Shown: in pieces, positions 13,646 to 18,570 of the stretch
Layout: the number at the start of each line of letters is the position of its first letter
How positions within the stretch are numbered: the stretch's first letter is position 1
DNA from: Dehalococcoidia bacterium
GTDB taxonomy: Bacteria; Chloroflexota; Dehalococcoidia; GIF9; AB-539-J10
Assembly (NCBI GenBank): GCA_030606385.1
Contig: JAUWGN010000003.1
Span: 1-18,570 of the forward strand
Direction: 5' to 3'
DNA: 18,570 bases
Translations under genes and position numbers: made by a program
The notes under the pieces: model-generated
Seen by the model: the letters and a program-made list of their open reading frames with translations, nothing else
Told to the model about the DNA's origin: nothing
Database searches by the model: none

Positions 13646-14842
13646 CTAAGAGCTACGAAATTCTTGCTTAATCTTCTCCAACACCTCAGGGCGTCCAATG
13701 ACATCAACCATGGTCATCGCCATTGCTTTAGCAGCATCTAATAACCCTTGGTGTCCAGCCTCAGAAGCAGCAGCGGAAGCAAATTCTGCCGAATGTAAGG
13801 AAACTTTGGGAGAGACAATAGCGACCATGGGATGCATGCTAGGAACCACCTGACTAACATTTCCCATATCCGAACTACCAAAAGGAATTTGTAGGTCAAA
13901 AACATCCAAACGACGTCCCATTAATTCAAGATTATCGCTAAATAGCTGAGCTAGAGCAACATTATTCTTTATAGGAGCATAAACTTTATCACCCCAGCGA
14001 TATTCTAGTCTGGCGCCACTGGCTAAAGAGGCGCCCTTAAAACAGTTTAGCACTTTGCCTTGCAACTCCTCTAGGTAAGCATAGTCAGGGGCACGGATTA
14101 TAAACTTAGCAGCGCTATGCGCAGGCACTACATTGGGCGCCTCACCACCGTCGGTTATTATGCCATGAATGCGCGCCTGTTCTTTTATATGCTGCCGCAG
14201 CGAATTTATGGAGTTAAACGCGAGAATAATAGCCTCAAGAGCATTTACGCCCTCGGCTGGCTGAGCAGCAGCATGGACTGCTTTGCCAAAAAATTCCACC
14301 TCAAGCGATAGGCAGGCAAGCGTCCGATAAATTGCCATGTTTAGCATCGAGGGATGCGCCATCATGGCCACATCAACATCGTCGAAAATGCCAGCCTTGA
14401 CCATATCTATTTTGCTACCAAAATTCTCCTCGCCAGGCGTGCCTAAGACTATGATGCTTCCTCCTAGATTATCTACAACAATCTTGCTAGCTACGCCAGC
14501 ACCAACCGCCGACGCTGCTATGATATTATGTCCACAACCATGCCCGATTCCCGGCAAAGCGTCATATTCAGCAAGCACAACAATTTTTGGTTTCCCTTCA
14601 CCATATACTGCTCGAAAGGCTGTAGATAGCCCAGCAATGTTCGGTTCAACGCAAAACCCATTGCTCTTCAGGTAATCGCTAAGCCAGGATGCCGCCTTTA
14701 CCTCCTGAAAGCCTAACTCAGGATTATCATGAATATCCAGGCTCAGTCGCACTAATTCACTGCGCCGTATCTCTAATTCAGCCCTTAATTTCTCCTTTAA
14801 TTCTTTCCCTTCCACCGCTTGAAACTTCCTTAAGTTAGTCAT
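13646..14842 (-). CDS. M20 family amidohydrolase/peptidase (AbgB/ACY1L2-like)
   Basis: A 398-residue metal-dependent hydrolase of the M20D type, cleaving amide bonds of N-acylated amino acids, p-aminobenzoyl-glutamate or dipeptides. It shows the entry motif IHDNPELGFQE (38-47), the metal-site block AEYDALPGIGHGCGHN (91-106, with Asp94, Cys103 and His105 as likely ligands), the catalytic GTPGEEN (Glu138/Glu139) and MMAHPS (His163). GHGCGHNIIA is closer to AbgB/ACY1L2 than to hippurate hydrolases (GHDxH). There is no signal peptide. ATG 14842 has AAAGG nine bases upstream; GTG 14815, with AAGGAAG nine bases upstream, is a credible shorter start. First gene of the long minus-strand run, 3 bases from the HgdB-like gene. 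Substrate not deducible. Confidence 0.88.
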   Translation of the reverse strand: MTNLRKFQAVEGKELKEKLRAELEIRRSELVRLSLDIHDNPELGFQEVKAASWLSDYLKSNGFCVEPNIAGLSTAFRAVYGEGKPKIVVLAEYDALPGIGHGCGHNIIAASAVGAGVASKIVVDNLGGSIIVLGTPGEENFGSKIDMVKAGIFDDVDVAMMAHPSMLNMAIYRTLACLSLEVEFFGKAVHAAAQPAEGVNALEAIILAFNSINSLRQHIKEQARIHGIITDGGEAPNVVPAHSAAKFIIRAPDYAYLEELQGKVLNCFKGASLASGARLEYRWGDKVYAPIKNNVALAQLFSDNLELMGRRLDVFDLQIPFGSSDMGNVSQVVPSMHPMVAIVSPKVSLHSAEFASAAASEAGHQGLLDAAKAMAMTMVDVIGRPEVLEKIKQEFRSS

Positions 14843-14848
14843 TATACT
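14819..14848 (+). promoter_or_regulatory. Candidate sigma-70-type promoter of the yceD-rpmF-fabD-nusB-acpP run
   Basis: TTGAAA (14819-14824) and TATACT (14843-14848) are separated by 18 bases, each matching 5 of 6 consensus positions. Transcription would start near 14855, about 20-30 bases before the yceD starts. The -35 and spacer lie inside the 5' end of the divergent M20 gene, explaining how a 31-base gap can serve both directions. Confidence 0.5.
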
Positions 14849-14870
14849 TTACCTTTAATTTACACTACAA
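14841..14870 (-). promoter_or_regulatory. Candidate divergent promoter for the M20-to-dnaI run, sharing its -10 with the plus-strand promoter
   Basis: On the minus strand a perfect TATAAT (14841-14846) is preceded after 18 bases by a weak TTGTAG (14865-14870). This -10 overlaps the plus-strand TATACT (14843-14848), forming a symmetric AT core. Because TATAAT overlaps the ATG at 14842, transcripts from it would need the downstream GTG 14815, which has its own AAGGAAG ribosome-binding site. Confidence 0.35.
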
Positions 14871-14882
14871 GTTGTGATAACA

Positions 14883-15356
14883 ATGATGAAAGGCGAAGAC
14901 CTCAACGAAAGGCATTTGCCTGGAGCAATTAACGTAGCTCAATTGCTGAAAGACCCCGTTGGCTCTAGCCGCAACTATGAAATCGACACCATAATTGCAG
15001 AGCAACCTGAAGGTTCTATCAAGGGCAAAGTAACGCTAATTCGCACTGGCCAAGGGATTTTAGTTCGTTGTAACTTAAACGTTCAAGTGGAACTTGTTTG
15101 CAGCCGCTGTCTAAAAGCCTTTCCTTACCCCATAAATTTTGCCATTGAAGAGGAAGTCCATCCCTCTATTGATATATCCAGTGGTTTGCCACTCGATTTG
15201 TGCCAAGAATCAGAAGGCTTTATTATCGATAAAAATCATGTACTTGACTTAGGAGAGTTGATACGCCAATATATCTTGCTAAATCTACCGATGAAAGCAT
15301 TATGCCAGTCTGATTGTACTGGAATAAAGGAGATGAAATTATATGGCTCTACCTAA
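14883..15356 (+). CDS. yceD: YceD/DUF177 family protein, short C-terminus
   Basis: A DUF177/YceD protein, a family linked to 23S rRNA and ribosome maturation and nearly always encoded just before rpmF. INVAQLLKDPVGSSRNYEID is the usual N-terminal block; LVCSRCLKAFPYPI is the central conserved CxRC motif; LDLGELIRQYILLNLPMKALCQSDC is the family's C-terminal helix and cysteine pair. The usual continuation after C..DC.G (a second CxxCG pair) is missing: after CTGI the gene runs into the rpmF ribosome-binding site and overlaps rpmF by 14 bases. Start uncertain: GTG 14874, ATG 14883 and ATG 14886 are in frame, and the conserved part begins only near residue 15, so a later start is possible. First gene of its run. 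Confidence 0.85.
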   Translation: MMKGEDLNERHLPGAINVAQLLKDPVGSSRNYEIDTIIAEQPEGSIKGKVTLIRTGQGILVRCNLNVQVELVCSRCLKAFPYPINFAIEEEVHPSIDISSGLPLDLCQESEGFIIDKNHVLDLGELIRQYILLNLPMKALCQSDCTGIKEMKLYGST

Positions 15357-15537
15357 GAGCAAATATGCCAAGGCGCGTAGGGGTAAGCGGCGAAGCCATA
15401 TTAAGCTAGCTTTACCAACCTTGGATATTTGTCCGCAATGTCACAACCCAAAGCTAGCTCATCACGTTTGTCCCACCTGCGGTAGTTATGGTGATATGCA
15501 AGTTATTGAAATCAAAGCACCTAAAGCAAAAGGTTAA
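15343..15537 (+). CDS. rpmF: 50S ribosomal protein L32
   Basis: A 64-residue large-subunit ribosomal protein. The N-terminus MALPKSKYAKARRGKRRSH is the L32 signature (usually MAVPKxKxSKxRRxxRRxH), followed by the zinc knuckle pair CPQC (Cys30, 33) and CPTC (Cys43, 46). This is therefore the zinc-containing C+ form. AAAGGAG seven bases upstream of the ATG is a clear ribosome-binding site located inside the end of yceD. The next gene, fabD, begins 7 bases after the stop. Confidence 0.97.
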   Translation: MALPKSKYAKARRGKRRSHIKLALPTLDICPQCHNPKLAHHVCPTCGSYGDMQVIEIKAPKAKG

Positions 15538-15544
15538 CTAACGC

Positions 15545-16492
15545 GTGACCGAACCATTCAAGATAGCCTATATTTTCCCCGGCCAAGGCTCGCAGAAAGT
15601 GGGTATGGGGCAAGACCTGTATCATAGCCACTCCCTGGCCAGGGAGATTTTTGAGGAAGCCGATGATGCTTTAGGTCTCCCCCTTTCGCGCCTATGCTTT
15701 GAAGGACCAGATGACGAATTAACCAGAACAGACAACGTCCAGCCAGCCATATTGATAACCAGCGTTGCTTGCCTTAAGGCAGCTCAGGAAACAGCCAATG
15801 ACCATCTTCCTTCCCCCACCTTCGTTGCCGGACATAGCTTAGGGGAATATACCGCGCTGGTGGCTGCCGACGTGCTCAGTATCACTGATGCCGTTCGGCT
15901 AGTCCAGCACAGAGGAAGATTGATGCACCAGGCGGGACAAAAGAAACCAGGAGGGATGATAGCGATACTGGGAGCTAGCAAGGAAGACGTTGAAGATTTA
16001 TGTCTCCAGAGTGGATGTACCATTGCAAATATCAACTGCCCGGGACAAATTGTGATCAGCGGCGGCATAGACAATTTAGACAAAGCTAACAAATTAGCCA
16101 AGGCAAAGCGTATTCATCAGATCCCACTAAGGGTTAGTGGCGCTTTCCACTCCAGCTTGATGCAATCAGCTGTTGACGAATTCGGCGAGATTGTCTCCAA
16201 CACCACGTTTCAGCAACCAACAACTCCTATAGTAGCAAATGTAACCACCCAACCACTGGATAATGTAGCTGAGATAAAGGAAGAGCTTCTAAACCAGCTT
16301 TCCAATTGTATCCGATGGCAACATTCCGTGGAATACATGGCTCAAGAAAAAGTAACCACATTCTACGAAATAGGACCAGGGAAGGTACTCAGTGGATTGA
16401 TTAAGCGGATTAATCCCGCGCTACGAACATTGAACATATCAAGCACCGAAGAAATCTCACGGCTAAAGGCAAACAGTTTAATAGCAGAATAA
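15545..16492 (+). CDS. fabD: Malonyl-CoA:ACP transacylase
   Basis: Transfers malonyl groups from CoA to acyl carrier protein to supply fatty-acid elongation in the cytoplasm. The 315-residue protein has the oxyanion-hole GQGSQ (13-17), the nucleophile motif GHSLGEY with Ser98, the catalytic His202 in SGAFHSSLM, and the arginine-containing QHRGRLMHQA region that binds the malonyl carboxylate. Length and motif order are standard. The GTG start at 15545 has AAAGG about 11 bases upstream. nusB follows after one base and the ACP substrate gene acpP comes right after that. The plsX, fabH and fabG genes that often flank fabD are not present. Confidence 0.96.
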   Translation: MTEPFKIAYIFPGQGSQKVGMGQDLYHSHSLAREIFEEADDALGLPLSRLCFEGPDDELTRTDNVQPAILITSVACLKAAQETANDHLPSPTFVAGHSLGEYTALVAADVLSITDAVRLVQHRGRLMHQAGQKKPGGMIAILGASKEDVEDLCLQSGCTIANINCPGQIVISGGIDNLDKANKLAKAKRIHQIPLRVSGAFHSSLMQSAVDEFGEIVSNTTFQQPTTPIVANVTTQPLDNVAEIKEELLNQLSNCIRWQHSVEYMAQEKVTTFYEIGPGKVLSGLIKRINPALRTLNISSTEEISRLKANSLIAE

Positions 16493-16493
16493 C

Positions 16494-16955
16494 ATGGCTA
16501 GCTTGAGACGAAAGGCAAGAATCGCTGCTCTCCAAACACTTTATGAAATTGACTGCACTGAACATAAAGCTGAAGATGCTGTGATTCACTCAACAACAGA
16601 ACAGTCACTGTCTCAAGAAGCAATCAGCTTCATTGAGAAACTTGTACAAGGTGTGCTAAAAAATAAGTCAAAGATTGATGAAGTTATTGGGCGTTTTGCT
16701 CCATCTTTTCCTGTGGCGCAAATGTCTGTCATTGATAGGAATATCCTGCGTGTTGCCATCTTCGAAATTTTGATGGATAATAATACACCCGTTAAGGTAG
16801 CCATAAACGAAGCAATAGAGTTAGCTAAAACTTTCGGCAGTGACTCTTCACCACGTCTGATTAATGGCGTATTAGGGTCAATAGTCACCAAATATGGCAA
16901 AGCAAGCCATGAGCGACCAAAGGAGGGAAAATGCCAACCATCTTTGAAAATTTAA
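16494..16955 (+). CDS. nusB: Transcription antitermination factor NusB
   Basis: A small all-helical RNA-binding protein (153 residues) that with NusE/S10 binds boxA and supports rRNA antitermination. Recognised by the N-terminal RRKARIAALQTLYEID, the DRNILRVAIFEIL block and the highly typical AINEAIELAKTFGSDSSPRLINGVLG near the C-terminus. The ATG follows the fabD stop by one base. The C-terminal tail overlaps acpP by 25 bases in another frame, and the overlap contains the acpP ribosome-binding site. Its placement between two fatty-acid genes is positional only; it probably serves rRNA synthesis together with the yceD/rpmF genes of the same run. Confidence 0.95.
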   Translation: MASLRRKARIAALQTLYEIDCTEHKAEDAVIHSTTEQSLSQEAISFIEKLVQGVLKNKSKIDEVIGRFAPSFPVAQMSVIDRNILRVAIFEILMDNNTPVKVAINEAIELAKTFGSDSSPRLINGVLGSIVTKYGKASHERPKEGKCQPSLKI

Positions 16956-17191
16956 AGGAAATCATTGTAGAACAACTGGGGGTTGATGAAAGCGACGTAA
17001 CCCCGGAAGTTTCCTTCACAGAAGACCTGAATGCCGACTCTCTGGACCTAATCGAACTTATTACCGCAGTGGAAGAGGAATTCAGCACTCCTACAAACAA
17101 GCTGGAAATACCTGATGAAGATGCCGAAAATATGAAGACTGTTCAGAATGCCATTGACTATCTTCGCGACCATGGAATAAAAGACGAATAG
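16931..17191 (+). CDS. acpP: Acyl carrier protein
   Basis: An 86-residue acidic carrier protein that holds growing acyl chains on a 4'-phosphopantetheine arm. The attachment serine is Ser37 in the DSLDLIEL motif, preceded by the usual FTEDLNA and followed by VEEEFS ... IPDEDAE. The strong ribosome-binding site GGAGG lies five to six bases before the ATG, stronger than those of its neighbours, fitting an abundant protein. It ends its run; I see no hairpin terminator in the 200 bases that follow. AcpS and the condensing enzymes are not in the window. Confidence 0.96.
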   Translation: MPTIFENLKEIIVEQLGVDESDVTPEVSFTEDLNADSLDLIELITAVEEEFSTPTNKLEIPDEDAENMKTVQNAIDYLRDHGIKDE

Positions 17192-17196
17192 CCAGA

Positions 17197-17391
17197 TTAA
17201 GTACTATCGCTAGATTCAAAATTATCAGACACTGGCTGGGAGACTTGCACTAGTTGCCTCTTAAAGAAAGGCTTGAGCATTGCAGGTGTTACCAGAGTAG
17301 TTACTACACTCACTGCTACTCCATATAAACCGATGTAGGTCAACCGAGGTAACCAAATATGCTACGAGGAAACCAAAGATAAGGGCGATGC
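17197..17391 (-). pseudogene. Probable remnant of a membrane transporter gene (cation:proton antiporter-like)
   Basis: This is the only gap of about 200 bases without an intact gene. On the minus strand one frame ends at TAA 17197-17199 and reads LTYIGLYGVAVSVVTTLVTPAMLKPFFKR plus a polar tail. It looks like the last membrane helix and tail of an antiporter, but is blocked upstream by TAG at 17362-17364. A second frame just upstream reads LSIALIFGFLVAYLV, a hydrophobic helix with no start codon. Both frames are open but not connected, so the piece looks internally deleted and frameshifted. The resemblance to CPA-type antiporters is by eye and tentative. Confidence 0.35.
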
Positions 17392-18570
17392 TTAGCTGGA
17401 GGCAGGCTGAAGCTTTGTCTCCCTTTTTCGTAATTGCCTCCTTATTAGCTTCTCCAATTCAGGCACAAAGAATCCAACTGGTAGACCGATGAGTACATAT
17501 GGCCACCAACTGGCGGGGAAAGGCGCCGTCCTAAACACGTTATTCAAGGCAGGTAGATAGACTATCATCAGGTCTATAATGATAGTTATTGCTACCCCAC
17601 CTAGAATCCACTTATTGGAGAAAGGGCTAAAGGTGAAAGCCGAGCCAAAGGTTGACCTGGCAGTAAATATGTAGCCTATATGCACCCCCACCACAGTCAT
17701 TAGTGCTGCCGTTTGCGCCTGCGTTAACAGCATGTCAACATTCGGTGAGGCAAAAGCTAGCTGCCCAAAGTGCCAAAAGATAATAAAGGCGGTAACTGCC
17801 ATTACCACTGATACCCCACCAACCCTTATAAAAAATAGGCGCTTGGCTATTGTTTCCTTCGGGTCACGCGGCGGGGTTTCAAGTAACCCCTTTTCCTTAA
17901 GCTCCATCATTAGCGGCATAGTGAGGAATACTGAGTCGAACAAATTTACCCACAATATCATTATCGGCTCTAAGGGAAGGCGCAGGGCAAAGAGGGCTAC
18001 GAATGGAGCTGCCAATATTGCCCCCAAAACCAGTAGCGCCTGTCCCCCATTAGTGGCTAGGGTATAAAGGATTGCCTTTTCCAGATTATTCCAACCGTGT
18101 CTGCCTTCTTCCACCGCGTTCACTATGCTGGCAAAGTTATCATCAGTCAGAACCATGCTAGACGCTTCCTTACTTACCTCAGTTCCAGTTATCCCCATGG
18201 CTATGCCAATATCGGCTACCCTTAATGCCGGGGCATCATTTACCCCATCGCCAGTCATTGCCACAATTTGCCCCCGCTTCTGCAATTGCTGAGCTATCCT
18301 CAACTTGTGCTCTGGAGCCACCCTAGCGTAAACCGAGACCTTGCCCACAGCTTCATATAGCTCCTCATCGCTCATTCTGGTTAATTGCTCCCCGGTCAGG
18401 ACATCATCTTTATCACTACCCATCATCCCAAGTCGTCGGGCAATAGCCTTTGCTGTCAGTGCGTGGTCACCAGTTATCATTACTGAGCTTATCCCGGCTT
18501 TCTTACATTTAGCCACTGCCTCAATCGCCTCCTGCCGAGGTGGGTCTATCATTCCCTGCAGTCCCAAGAA
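17392..18570 (-). CDS. Cation-translocating P-type ATPase, C-terminal part (5' partial)
   Basis: The last ~392 residues of a P2-like membrane ATPase; the start, actuator domain and DKTGT site lie beyond base 18570. The retained part has the P-domain TGDH (34-37 from the edge) and the hinge TGDGVNDAPAL (106-116), followed by about six membrane helices and a basic C-terminus. The ion-site helices are unusual. The region aligned with SERCA NIGE reads NGGQ (174-177). The WVNLVTDG helix reads WVNLFDSV (207-214), so Glu771 is replaced by Gln and the Thr799-Asp800 pair by Asp-Ser. Calcium specificity therefore cannot be assumed. An apparent transporter remnant lies directly downstream in the same orientation. 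The first in-frame TTG at 18567 is internal, not a start. Confidence 0.9.
   Translation of the reverse strand, partial: FLGLQGMIDPPRQEAIEAVAKCKKAGISSVMITGDHALTAKAIARRLGMMGSDKDDVLTGEQLTRMSDEELYEAVGKVSVYARVAPEHKLRIAQQLQKRGQIVAMTGDGVNDAPALRVADIGIAMGITGTEVSKEASSMVLTDDNFASIVNAVEEGRHGWNNLEKAILYTLATNGGQALLVLGAILAAPFVALFALRLPLEPIMILWVNLFDSVFLTMPLMMELKEKGLLETPPRDPKETIAKRLFFIRVGGVSVVMAVTAFIIFWHFGQLAFASPNVDMLLTQAQTAALMTVVGVHIGYIFTARSTFGSAFTFSPFSNKWILGGVAITIIIDLMIVYLPALNNVFRTAPFPASWWPYVLIGLPVGFFVPELEKLIRRQLRKRETKLQPASS

Noticed and set aside
14337..14675. 112-codon plus-strand open frame
   Set aside because: Antisense shadow of the M20 gene; composition is not protein-like and the M20 motifs on the other strand are certain.
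17192..17290. Terminator after acpP
   Set aside because: I looked for a GC-rich stem followed by a T run on either strand and found only short imperfect repeats.
17732..18067. 111-codon plus-strand open frame with CPKC
   Set aside because: Antisense to membrane helices of the P-type ATPase; the single CxxC is chance and no start context exists.
1..18570. tRNA, rRNA, CRISPR array or riboswitch
   Set aside because: No cloverleaf, regularly spaced repeat or long structured leader was recognised; nearly all bases are in coding regions. A covariance-model scan was not possible here.

Overview
The window looks like a chromosomal segment from a Chloroflexota bacterium, most likely the Dehalococcoidia or a relative. 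I infer this from gene content and the style of the proteins (groEL tail, lysA-holB-ricT, L9-DnaB-DnaD-DnaI and yceD-rpmF-fabD-nusB-acpP clusters, anaerobe-type acyl-CoA dehydratase activase proteins), not from a database search. It is gene-dense, leans AT-rich, uses many TTG and GTG starts, and has very short intergenic gaps. No tRNA, rRNA, CRISPR array or insertion sequence was seen.

Layout. (1) 1-201: the 3' end of groEL, followed by a strong hairpin shared with the convergent M16 zinc peptidase gene (249-1520, minus). (2) 1603-5658, plus: ADP-ribosylglycohydrolase, diaminopimelate decarboxylase (lysA), DNA polymerase III delta' (holB) and a RicT/PSP1-family protein, almost without gaps. 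(3) 5675-6193, minus: a lone HNH endonuclease-like gene with its own plausible promoter. (4) 6247-14842, minus: one long colinear run, read 14842 to 6247: M20 amidohydrolase, two HgdB/DUF2229-like iron-sulfur proteins, a 69-residue membrane protein, an ASKHA-type activase, thioredoxin reductase (split by a one-base frameshift), ribosomal protein L9, DnaB helicase, a DnaD-like protein and a DnaI/DnaC-like loader. (5) 14874-17191, plus: yceD, rpmF, fabD, nusB, acpP, divergent from (4) across 31 bp. (6) 17192-17391: an apparent remnant of a membrane transporter gene. (7) 17392 to the window end, minus: the C-terminal part of a P-type cation ATPase.

How the genes fit together. The L9-DnaB-DnaD-DnaI block is a replication module: helicase, initiation/remodelling protein and loader ATPase. 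The upstream half of the same run encodes a compact ATP-driven electron-injection system of the 2-hydroxyacyl-CoA dehydratase activase kind. Its activase and two three-cysteine subunits resemble the separated parts of the large fused activase-DUF2229 proteins, and no recognisable dehydratase or CoA-transferase lies beside it, so its substrate is unknown. The yceD-to-acpP block joins ribosome assembly with fatty-acid initiation.

The points most worth a second look are: the trxB frameshift, which falls exactly on an in-frame A AAA AAG slippery heptamer; the split activase module with its small membrane protein; the 83-base out-of-frame overlap of the dnaD and dnaI genes; and a candidate bidirectional promoter with overlapping -10 elements at 14841-14848.
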